DNA of 50,320 nt from Alphaproteobacteria bacterium. GTDB lineage: Bacteria > Pseudomonadota > Alphaproteobacteria > Micropepsales > Micropepsaceae. Location of the stretch: assembly GCA_003139615.1 (NCBI GenBank), contig PLJH01000070.1, positions 1-50,320 on the forward strand, given 5' to 3'. The notes beneath the pieces were generated by a model. That model saw nothing but the letters and a program-made list of their open reading frames with translations, was not told the DNA's origin and ran no database searches. The position numbers and the translations under genes were made by a program. Below are positions 27,658 to 35,008 of the stretch, piece after piece (position 1 is the first letter of the stretch; each line of letters starts with the position of its first letter).

Positions 27658-28692
27658 ATGAACCGGAACACAAAATCGCTGATGATCGGCGCCGCGGCAG
27701 CGGCCCTTCTGATCGCACCGACGCTTGGCAGCGTGGACGCGGCCTTTGCGGCCCATGTGGAGCCGCCCGCAGCGCCGCCCGCCCCTCCTGCACCCCCCGC
27801 TCCTCCATCACCTGCAGGCGCGTGGAGGTCCGCTGACAACAGCTGGACCCGCTGGCCGGTGCGCAGCTACTCGGCCAACAACGTCAAATTCGAGGACATC
27901 GTGGGTACCGTCATCGTGGACGTTCGCGATGGCGGACAAATGACAGTGGAGGTGTCCGGGGCCAAATCGCGCGTTGCGGGTCTTAGTGTCGCCGTGAAAG
28001 GCAACACGCTCGAGGTCGACGGTTCGGAAAACAAGAACGACACCTCGGTTTGGGACTGGCACGACTGGTTCAATTTCTCGAACCTGGAAGACGACCGGCG
28101 CAGCGACAATCTGTTCGTCAAGGTCACCGTGCCGCGCGGCACGGACGTGAACATCGATGGCCTGGTCGGAAACGCCGACATCGGCGATACCCAAGCCGCG
28201 CTCCGCCTCGACGCCGCCGTGACAAACGCCAAGATCGGCAAAGTGGCGTCGGCAAAAATCGAGCTTGGGGGCGATGGTCGCATCGATATCGCCGCAGTCA
28301 CCGGGGATCTCAACCTCGATGTCGGCGGTTCCGGAAAAGTGAAGACGGGTCCTATCGGCGATGTCCGTGCGGATATTGCGGGTTCCGGAGACGCACAATT
28401 CGGCGCCATCGCAAATGGCCTCAAGCTCAGCATCGCCGGGTCGGGAGATGTCACCGCGGCGAGGGTCAACGGGCCTGTCCGCATTGAAATAGCCGGCTCG
28501 GGCAATGTGAAGATCGGGGACGGCGTAGCCGATCCGCTGCATCTTGAAGTGATGGGCGCCGGCAACTTCACGTTCGGAGGCGTCGCCGTCGATCCGCACA
28601 TCGAGGCCTTCGGATCGGGCAGCGTCCGGCTCAAATCCTATCGCGGCCATCTCGACAATGAGGGCATGGCCGACATCAAAATCGGCGACTGA
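27658..28692 (+). CDS. Secreted GIN-domain (DUF2807) beta-helical protein
   Basis: 344 residues. A signal peptide (about 1-31, ending AFAA) is followed by a Pro/Ala-rich spacer (36-54). Residues about 70-340 show the regular short-strand pattern of the GIN/DUF2807 domain, with repeated Gly-Ser-Gly turns (VGGSGKV, IAGSGDA, IAGSGDV, IAGSGNV) typical of a right-handed beta-helix. It should be periplasmic or surface exposed. Family members are called putative auto-transporter adhesin heads, but no translocator domain is present. It follows the orphan response regulator and precedes lnt. Confidence 0.88.
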   Translation: MNRNTKSLMIGAAAAALLIAPTLGSVDAAFAAHVEPPAAPPAPPAPPAPPSPAGAWRSADNSWTRWPVRSYSANNVKFEDIVGTVIVDVRDGGQMTVEVSGAKSRVAGLSVAVKGNTLEVDGSENKNDTSVWDWHDWFNFSNLEDDRRSDNLFVKVTVPRGTDVNIDGLVGNADIGDTQAALRLDAAVTNAKIGKVASAKIELGGDGRIDIAAVTGDLNLDVGGSGKVKTGPIGDVRADIAGSGDAQFGAIANGLKLSIAGSGDVTAARVNGPVRIEIAGSGNVKIGDGVADPLHLEVMGAGNFTFGGVAVDPHIEAFGSGSVRLKSYRGHLDNEGMADIKIGD

Positions 28693-28742
28693 AAGGTTCG
28701 GCGCTGATATGACTGCGATTCGATATCGGTCCGTTTGGGTAC

Positions 28743-30338
28743 ATGATCGTTACCATTCGCAGCATTTCGTCGCAGATTATAAAGGGCGGAGAATTCGTCC
28801 GTAGCCTGACGGGTTGGCGCAGGCACCTGCTCGCTTTTGTCGTCGGGCTATTCTCGGCGCTGTCCTTTGCGCCTTTCGGATTTTTTCCGTTCCTGCTGAT
28901 CGCCTTTGCGGTGCTGGTTCTTTTGATCGATGGAGCACAGCGGCTCAGGCGGCCCATCTGGGGCGCGGCTATCGTCGGATGGACATTCGGGCTCGGGCAT
29001 TTTCTGGCCGGGCTCTACTGGGTCGGTTATGCCTTCACCGTCGATGCCTCGGCACATGCCTGGCAAATCCCGTTCGTCGCTTTTCTGTTTCCGGGATGGC
29101 TTGCGGTCTATCTCGCGGCGGGATTCGCGGTCGCGTCGGCGCTCTGGCGTCCCGGCGTGGCGCGCATTTTCATTTTCTCCGCAGCCTATGCAGCCGCAGA
29201 GTGGGTGCGCGGGCATTTCCTCACCGGCTTTCCCTGGAACCTGCCGGCCTATGGCTGGAGCGCGTCATTGGGTGTGTTGCAAAGCGCAGCATTGATCGGC
29301 GCTTACGGCCTTACGCTTTTGACAATTCTTCTGGGCGCGTCGCTTGCGCGATTATGCGACAAAGACTCACGCGCCTATCTGATGCCGTCGGCAATGACGG
29401 TTCTGTTTGCGCTGCTCTGGGTCGGTGGGGATGTACGACTTGCAACCGTCCATCCCGGCGACGTACCCGGCGTCAGGTTGCGTCTCGTTCAGCCCAACGT
29501 TCCGCAAAACGAAAAATACCTCCGGCGATATGTCTCGCGAAATTGGGAGCGGCTCATCGATCTGAGCAATGCGCACGCGAACGAACCCATCACGCATTTG
29601 ATCTGGCCGGAAGCTGCTCCCCCATTTCTTCTCACACGCGAACCCGTGGCGCTGGACGACATTTCGGTTCTGACGAACGGCAATCGCGTTCTGATGACAG
29701 GCGCGGAACGCGTGCTCGCCACGCCGGATGGAGATTTTCACTATTTCAACAGTCTCTATATTTTTGCGCATGGCGGGCAGCTGCTGGACGTCTACGACAA
29801 ATTTCACCTCGTGCCGTTTGGCGAGTATCTGCCGTTCAGCGATCTGTTGACCGCCATTGGCATCAACAAGCTCGTCGACAGCCCGGGCGGATTCACACCG
29901 GGCGATGGCCCGCACTCCTACGCCGTTACCGGCGCTCCTCCGGCGGGCCCTTTGATCTGTTACGAAATCCTCTTTCCCGGCGCGGTGGTGGGCGGGACCC
30001 GCCCCGGCTGGTTCGTCAACGTGACGGACGATTCGTGGTTCGGTCCGTCGACCGGTCCGTATCAGCACCTGCTGACCGCCCAAGTCCGGGCAATTGAGGA
30101 GGGAATCCCGGTGGCGCGTGCTGCCAACACCGGCATTTCGGCCGTGATCGACCCGCTTGGACGGGTCACCGCCAGCCTGGGCTTGGGCCAAATGGGCGTT
30201 GTTGACGCGAACCTGCCCAAAGCGTTGGGTGCTACACCCTATGCGCGTGTGGGAAACTTGGCATTCCTTGTGCTTGTGCTGATGTGCGCGATCGGCGGAT
30301 ACCTTGGGTCGTTAACGATGAAAACAGACAGGTCCTGA
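28743..30338 (+). CDS. lnt: Apolipoprotein N-acyltransferase
   Basis: 531 residues. The N-terminal half has about seven membrane helices, beginning LLAFVVGLFSALSFAPFGFF; the C-terminal nitrilase-like domain carries the triad: Glu in LIWPEAAPPF, Lys in DKFHLVPFGEYLPF and Cys in GPLICYEILFPG. It adds the third acyl chain to lipoproteins in the inner membrane, which fits the lipoproteins LptE and DUF3576 in this window. The ATG at 28743 is the likely start; one at 28752 is not available, though a later in-frame start cannot be excluded. The XRE regulator follows after 37 bp. Confidence 0.96.
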   Translation: MIVTIRSISSQIIKGGEFVRSLTGWRRHLLAFVVGLFSALSFAPFGFFPFLLIAFAVLVLLIDGAQRLRRPIWGAAIVGWTFGLGHFLAGLYWVGYAFTVDASAHAWQIPFVAFLFPGWLAVYLAAGFAVASALWRPGVARIFIFSAAYAAAEWVRGHFLTGFPWNLPAYGWSASLGVLQSAALIGAYGLTLLTILLGASLARLCDKDSRAYLMPSAMTVLFALLWVGGDVRLATVHPGDVPGVRLRLVQPNVPQNEKYLRRYVSRNWERLIDLSNAHANEPITHLIWPEAAPPFLLTREPVALDDISVLTNGNRVLMTGAERVLATPDGDFHYFNSLYIFAHGGQLLDVYDKFHLVPFGEYLPFSDLLTAIGINKLVDSPGGFTPGDGPHSYAVTGAPPAGPLICYEILFPGAVVGGTRPGWFVNVTDDSWFGPSTGPYQHLLTAQVRAIEEGIPVARAANTGISAVIDPLGRVTASLGLGQMGVVDANLPKALGATPYARVGNLAFLVLVLMCAIGGYLGSLTMKTDRS

Positions 30339-30375
30339 GAAACACTTCGCAACCGCAAAAATATGGATATGGTCC

Positions 30376-30810
30376 ATGCAACCCCTACGTAAGAAAAAAG
30401 CAGGTCCCTTGCCCAAGAAACAAGCAAATCCGGTCGACGGTCAGGTCGGCAATCGCGTGCGTCTGCGGCGCATGTTGGTCGGGATGAGTCAGGAGCGCCT
30501 CGGCGAGCATCTCGGCCTCACCTTTCAGCAGGTGCAAAAATACGAAAAAGGCGTCAATCGCATTGGCGCCGGCCGCCTCTATCAGGTCGCGCAGATCCTG
30601 GGCGTTCCGATCAATTATTTCTATGAAGGCGTCATCGAGCAGTCGGCCGAATCGATTCGCAACGGCGATTCTTCAACGCCGCCCGTGATGGAATTCCTGT
30701 CGAGCGGCGAAGGTCTTCAGCTGACGCTGGCATTTATGCGCATCAAGGATTCGAAGGTGCGCAAACGCGTGGTCGATCTGGTGAAGAGTCTCGCCGAAGA
30801 ACCGGAATAA
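30376..30810 (+). CDS. XRE-family HTH regulator (PraR-like)
   Basis: 144 residues. After a short basic N-terminus, residues 24-80 form a Cro/C1-type helix-turn-helix: VGNRVRLRRMLVGMSQERLG then LTFQQVQKYEKGVNRIGAGR. This matches the small alphaproteobacterial regulators that follow lnt, such as rhizobial PraR. The C-terminal part is helical and acidic (VVDLVKSLAEEPE). It is probably co-transcribed with lnt (37 bp gap). Its stop abuts the hisE stop with no bases between. Targets unknown. Confidence 0.92.
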   Translation: MQPLRKKKAGPLPKKQANPVDGQVGNRVRLRRMLVGMSQERLGEHLGLTFQQVQKYEKGVNRIGAGRLYQVAQILGVPINYFYEGVIEQSAESIRNGDSSTPPVMEFLSSGEGLQLTLAFMRIKDSKVRKRVVDLVKSLAEEPE

Positions 30811-31149
30811 TCAACGAGACGCTTTTTCCTCGATACCCGATCTGTTCGCGCGCGCTTCGAGAGCCTTGTAAGCGTCTTCGGGTGTCAGCCCGCAAGCTGC
30901 CCACAGAACCAGCAAGTGATAGAGCAGGTCCGCCGATTCTGCGGCGAGGCAGGTTTTGTCCTGGGCCACAGCAGCAAGCGCCGTCTCGACACCTTCTTCG
31001 CCGAGCTTCTTGGCAATTTTCAGCGTGCCCTGAGAAAACAGCTTTGCCGTGTAGGACGTTGCGGGATCGGCGCCTTGCCGCGACTTGATCACTGCAAAGA
31101 GCCGGTCAAGGGGATGGGCTTGATCCATCTTGTTCTCCGGAGCGCTCAT
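30811..31149 (-). CDS. hisE: Phosphoribosyl-ATP pyrophosphatase
   Basis: 112 residues, normal for a stand-alone HisE. The MazG-like metal site appears as KKLGEEGVETALAA and ESADLLYHLLVLW, with acidic residues in the ExxE and ExxD pattern. It hydrolyses phosphoribosyl-ATP to phosphoribosyl-AMP, step two of histidine synthesis. In many alphaproteobacteria hisE follows hisF; here it follows the mcd gene by 42 bp instead. An internal ATG at 31128 could also be the start. Confidence 0.96.
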   Translation of the reverse strand: MSAPENKMDQAHPLDRLFAVIKSRQGADPATSYTAKLFSQGTLKIAKKLGEEGVETALAAVAQDKTCLAAESADLLYHLLVLWAACGLTPEDAYKALEARANRSGIEEKASR

Positions 31150-31191
31150 GTCTCGATAACCCTCCCGCCCCGTCTTGTCACGCCGAACCGT

Positions 31192-32856
31192 TCAGTTGGT
31201 GCCGGGTTCGAGCAACCGACGTGCGATCACTTGAGCCTGAATCTCGGCCGCACCCTCGAAGATGTTGAGGATGCGCGCGTCACACAAGACACGACTGATC
31301 TCGAATTCCAGAGCGAAACCATTGCCGCCGTGTATCTGGAGCGCATTGTCCGCAGATGCCCAGGCGACGCGCGCGGCCAAGAGCTTCGCCATTCCCGCTT
31401 CGAGATCGCACCGCCTTCCATCGTCCTTTTCGCGCGCGGCGTGATAGGCAAGCTGGCGCGCGACAGCGATTTCGACCGTCATCATCGCGAGCTTGTCCCG
31501 CACGCGGGGGAACGCAAAAATCGGCCTGCCGAATTGTTTGCGCTCGAGCGCATATCGCAGGCCCAAATCCAGCGCCGACATCGCCACGCCGACTGCGCGC
31601 GCCGCCGTCTGAATACGCGCGGATTCGAAGGTCTGCATGAGTTGCTTGAAACCCAAGCCTTCTTCCCGGCCCAGAAGGTCGGCCGCGGGCACTTCGAAAC
31701 CATCGAAACCAATCTCGAATTCCTTCATGCCGCGATAGCCGACAACACGGATTTCGCCGCCGCTCATGCCTTTCGCAGGAAACGGATCGCCATCTTTTCC
31801 GCGCGGCTTCTCGGCGAGGAACATCGAGAGCCCGCGATAGTCCTTCGTCTTGGAATCCGTGCGCACCAACAACGTCATCAGATCGGCGCGTGCTGCGTGA
31901 GTGATCCAGGTCTTGTTGCCGTAGATCTTGTAGGTGTCGCCTTCGCGGACAGCCCGGGTCGCAAGCGAACCGAGATCGGAACCCGTATTCGGCTCGGTGA
32001 AGACTGCCGTCGGCAGCTTCTCACCGCTCGCGATCAGCGGCAACCAACGCGCGCGCTGATCCTTTGTGCCACCGGTGAGAATGAGTTCGGCCGCGATTTC
32101 CGAACGCGTCCCGAGCGAACCCACGCCGATATAGCCGCGGCTCAGTTCCTCGGACACGACGCACATCGCGGTTTTCGAAAGGCCTGCTCCGCCATATTCC
32201 TCGGGAATCGTCAGTCCGAAAACGCCCAGCCCGCTCATCTCGGCGATGATCTCAAGCGGAATCAACTCGTCCTTCAGATGCCATTGATGCGCATACGGCG
32301 CGACTTTCTCCTGCGCAAACCGATAAAACTGCTCGCGCACCATCGCCATCGTTTCGTCGAGGCCCGGATCGCCGAAATACATCGCGCCGGCGTGGCGGCT
32401 CATGATCTCCGCGAGGCCCTCGCGCACTTCGCGGCGCGTGCCGAGCGCAATGAGTTCCTTCACCGTAGGCGATAAAAACTCCGCAACGGTCTCGTCATCG
32501 ATGCCCAAATCGGACGGCCGGACGATTTCGTTCTGGCTCATCGCAATGCCGCCGGCCAGTTGCGCGAGGTATTCGCCGAAGGCCGCCTGGACGATCAGGA
32601 TTTCGATTTCACCGAGACGTTTTTCGTGCTCCAGCGCGCGCGCCCAACGCACCATTTGACGTAAAGCTTCGACATAGGTCGCGATCCACGCCAAACCGTG
32701 TACGGCACGTTGTTCGCGGTCGAGCGCGGCGGCATTCGCCTTGCCGACTCCGCCAAGAAGCGAACGAACCTGCGTTTTCGCGTCTGCGAGCAGACCTTCC
32801 GCGGAGACAACGGCCTCGTCGCAATGGGCAAGAAGGTGAGGAATGATCGTTTGCAT
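31192..32856 (-). CDS. mcd: (2S)-methylsuccinyl-CoA dehydrogenase, acyl-CoA dehydrogenase family
   Basis: 554 residues, about 160 longer at the N-terminus than ordinary acyl-CoA dehydrogenases. The helical extension contains HGLAWIATYVEALRQMVRWA and FGEYLAQLAGGIAMSQNE, which match methylsuccinyl-CoA dehydrogenase of the ethylmalonyl-CoA pathway. The core shows FTEPNTGSDLGSL and the catalytic-base region IFEGAAEIQ with E534. It oxidises methylsuccinyl-CoA to mesaconyl-CoA. The assignment is strengthened by ccr and ecm 2-4 kb away. The start at 32856 diverges from the MAPEG gene; hisE follows on the same strand. Confidence 0.9.
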   Translation of the reverse strand: MQTIIPHLLAHCDEAVVSAEGLLADAKTQVRSLLGGVGKANAAALDREQRAVHGLAWIATYVEALRQMVRWARALEHEKRLGEIEILIVQAAFGEYLAQLAGGIAMSQNEIVRPSDLGIDDETVAEFLSPTVKELIALGTRREVREGLAEIMSRHAGAMYFGDPGLDETMAMVREQFYRFAQEKVAPYAHQWHLKDELIPLEIIAEMSGLGVFGLTIPEEYGGAGLSKTAMCVVSEELSRGYIGVGSLGTRSEIAAELILTGGTKDQRARWLPLIASGEKLPTAVFTEPNTGSDLGSLATRAVREGDTYKIYGNKTWITHAARADLMTLLVRTDSKTKDYRGLSMFLAEKPRGKDGDPFPAKGMSGGEIRVVGYRGMKEFEIGFDGFEVPAADLLGREEGLGFKQLMQTFESARIQTAARAVGVAMSALDLGLRYALERKQFGRPIFAFPRVRDKLAMMTVEIAVARQLAYHAAREKDDGRRCDLEAGMAKLLAARVAWASADNALQIHGGNGFALEFEISRVLCDARILNIFEGAAEIQAQVIARRLLEPGTN

Positions 32857-32968
32857 CGGCCGGTCCGAGTGGAGGAAGCACCAACAATAGCGGGCTTGGC
32901 CTCAACTGCAATTGGAGCTGCGGCCGAGGCAGGTGTATCATTGCCGCGGGCGAAACGGAAAACGTTGC

Positions 32969-33487
32969 ATGCTGCGCAAACAGGCTTTTGTGCTCATAGG
33001 AATGACGTTTGCAGTGGTGGAGCTTGTGCTTCTGTGGATGCGGGGGGCGGCGCATCTGCCGCTGCCGGTGCCCGACACAGACGATACCGCCGCGCGTCTG
33101 GCTTTCGCGGCGCGCTGGCTTCTCTTGCCTGGATTCTGCCTGCTTACGGGAATTGGCATGGTCGCGAACCGGCGCTTTTTTATCCCAGATGCCATCGACG
33201 GTTCGCGTACGCCCGAGAATCGCGCGCTGGAAATCAACCTGCGCTACAATCAGAACACCTTGGAGCAGACTGTTCTAGCCGCGATCGCGTGGACGGGCCT
33301 TGCTCTCGCGCTACCGCATGAAAGGCTTGCGCTGATTCCGGCGCTTGCGATCCTCTTTGTCGTCGCGCGCGCTTTGTTTTGGATCGGATATCTGATCGCG
33401 CCGAGCGCACGCGCGCTGGGCTTCGCGCTGACCTTCTATCCGACAGTCGCCGCGTTCATCTGGCTCGCGGAGGGTGCACTCGCTTAG
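32969..33487 (+). CDS. MAPEG-family membrane protein
   Basis: 172 residues from the ATG at 32969 (MLRKQAFVLIGMTFAVVELV). Four membrane helices are predicted (about 5-24, 45-68, 110-128, 130-165), with the MAPEG pattern of an acidic/asparagine stretch, NLRYNQNTLEQTVLAA, in the second half. MAPEG proteins are small integral-membrane enzymes of glutathione and eicosanoid metabolism in eukaryotes; bacterial roles are poorly known. It lies between mcd and ccr in the ethylmalonyl-CoA cluster, and its stop overlaps the ccr stop by four bases. Confidence 0.85.
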   Translation: MLRKQAFVLIGMTFAVVELVLLWMRGAAHLPLPVPDTDDTAARLAFAARWLLLPGFCLLTGIGMVANRRFFIPDAIDGSRTPENRALEINLRYNQNTLEQTVLAAIAWTGLALALPHERLALIPALAILFVVARALFWIGYLIAPSARALGFALTFYPTVAAFIWLAEGALA

Positions 33488-34761
33488 CGAGCACCCGCTT
33501 CAATCACGTCCTCGAACGTTCGAAGGCCCGCGCGCTGCGCATTTACCAGCACGGCCATGTTGCCGGGCAGGTGCTCGTTCTTCCACATCTTCGTGTGGGC
33601 GCGCGGAATATCGTTCCACGGAAACACTTCCGACATGCAGGGGTCGAGACGGCGCTCGACCATCAGCCGGTTGGCCTGACTGGCCTGATTGAGATTCGCG
33701 AAATGCGACCCCTGGATGCGCTTCTGCCGCATCCACACATAGCGCGCGTCGAACGTGATGTTGTAACCCGTGGTGCCGGCGCAGAACACGACCATGCCGC
33801 CGCGTTTCACTACGAGGCAAGAGACCGGGAATGTCTGTTCGCCGGGATGCTCGAACACGAAATCGACGTCGTTGCCCTTGCCGGTGACGTCCCAGATCGC
33901 CTTGCCGAACTTGCGCGCCTCTTTCGTCCACGCGTCGTATTCCGGGCTGCCCACCTGAGGCATCGCGCCCCAGCAGTTGAAATCCTTGCGGTTGATGACG
34001 CCCTTCGCGCCCAGCGACAGCACGAAATCGCGCTTGGATTCGTCCGAAATCACACCGATGGCATTTGCACCGGATACGGCACAAAGTTGCACGGCAAACG
34101 AGCCCAGGCCGCCGCTTGCGCCCCAGATCAGCACATTGTGGCCCGGCCGCAGGATATGCGGGCGATGGCCAAAGAACATGCGGTAGGTGGTGGCAAGCGT
34201 CAGCGTGTAGCAGGCGGATTCTTCCCAGGTCAGATGCCGGGGACGTTCCATCAATTGGCGATCCTGCACGCGCGCAAATTGCGCGAAAGAACCGTCGGGC
34301 GTCTCATAGCCCCAGATGCGTTGCGACGGCGAGAACATCGGATCGCCGCCATTGCATTCTTCGTCGTCGCCGTCGTCCTGATTGCAATGCACGACGACTT
34401 CGTCGCCGACTTTCCAACGCGTGACCTTCGAACCGACGGCCCACACGATGCCGGAGGCATCGGAGCCCGCGACGTGAAACGGATTCTTGTGCCCGTCGAT
34501 CGGAGAGATCGGTGTGCCGAGCGCGGCCCACACGCCGTTGTAGTTGACGCCGGCCGCCATCACGAGAATCAGCACGTCATGCGAATCGAGAGTCCAGGTC
34601 GGAACGACCTCGATCTGCATCGAAGTCTCGGGCGGCCCGTGGCGGTCCTTGCGGATGGCCCACGCATACATGTTCTTCGGCACATGGCCGAGAGGTGGAA
34701 TCTCACCGATCTCGTAGAGGTCCTTGTAGACCTCGAGTGCGACCTTCGCTTCTGCCGGCAT
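33484..34761 (-). CDS. ccr: Crotonyl-CoA carboxylase/reductase
   Basis: 425 residues from the ATG at 34761, preferred over 34806 because GGGGAG lies eight bases before it and known enzymes begin near this point. Family signatures are KDLYEIGEIPPLGHVPKNMY, MAAGVNYNGVWAA, WGYETPDGSFAQFA and RIQGSHFANLNQAS; the Asn, Glu and His in these segments correspond to CO2-binding residues described for this family. The MDR Rossmann motif is WGASGGLGSFAVQL. The enzyme reductively carboxylates crotonyl-CoA to ethylmalonyl-CoA with NADPH. It diverges from ecm. Confidence 0.95.
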   Translation of the reverse strand: MPAEAKVALEVYKDLYEIGEIPPLGHVPKNMYAWAIRKDRHGPPETSMQIEVVPTWTLDSHDVLILVMAAGVNYNGVWAALGTPISPIDGHKNPFHVAGSDASGIVWAVGSKVTRWKVGDEVVVHCNQDDGDDEECNGGDPMFSPSQRIWGYETPDGSFAQFARVQDRQLMERPRHLTWEESACYTLTLATTYRMFFGHRPHILRPGHNVLIWGASGGLGSFAVQLCAVSGANAIGVISDESKRDFVLSLGAKGVINRKDFNCWGAMPQVGSPEYDAWTKEARKFGKAIWDVTGKGNDVDFVFEHPGEQTFPVSCLVVKRGGMVVFCAGTTGYNITFDARYVWMRQKRIQGSHFANLNQASQANRLMVERRLDPCMSEVFPWNDIPRAHTKMWKNEHLPGNMAVLVNAQRAGLRTFEDVIEAGAR

Positions 34762-34850
34762 CCCCTGAACTCCCCAAGAACTCCCAACGACGATCTGCCC
34801 GGTCATGTAACGCCGCCGGGCCGAAAGGGTGCGAATTTAGAACTTCGAAA

Positions 34851-34887
34851 TTGCCGCGGTGCAAGATAGAATTTTGCGTCGCAGCAA
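34851..34887. promoter_or_regulatory. Two TTGC-N6-GCAA palindromes between ccr and ecm
   Basis: TTGCCGCGGTGCAA at 34851-34864 and TTGCGTCGCAGCAA at 34874-34887 share the palindrome TTGC-N6-GCAA, with centres 23 bp apart, about two helical turns, as expected for a pair of operator sites on one face of DNA. They lie 90-126 bp before the chosen ccr start and 122-158 bp before the ecm start. The regulator is unknown; a short-chain acyl-CoA-responsive factor would fit, but that is inference. Confidence 0.5.
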
Positions 34888-34911
34888 TTTGAGCGACCGT
34901 TAATGCGCTAA

Positions 34912-34940
34912 ATTGTGCGCATAGTGAAACAATATTGCAA
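34912..34940. promoter_or_regulatory. ATTGT-N12-ACAAT inverted repeat and adjacent TTGCAA
   Basis: ATTGT (34912-34916) and ACAAT (34929-34933) form an inverted repeat with a 12-bp spacer, followed at once by the palindrome TTGCAA (34935-34940). It is in the AT-rich part of the ccr-ecm gap, about 70-95 bp before the ecm start, and may belong to the ecm promoter. Short repeats like this arise by chance, so confidence is low. Confidence 0.25.
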
Positions 34941-35008
34941 CAGCTTTGGAAAGGTGATGGATATCGATACCTTGGCGAGCTTTGTGCGGTGCATCTAGGA
35001 TGGCCGCG

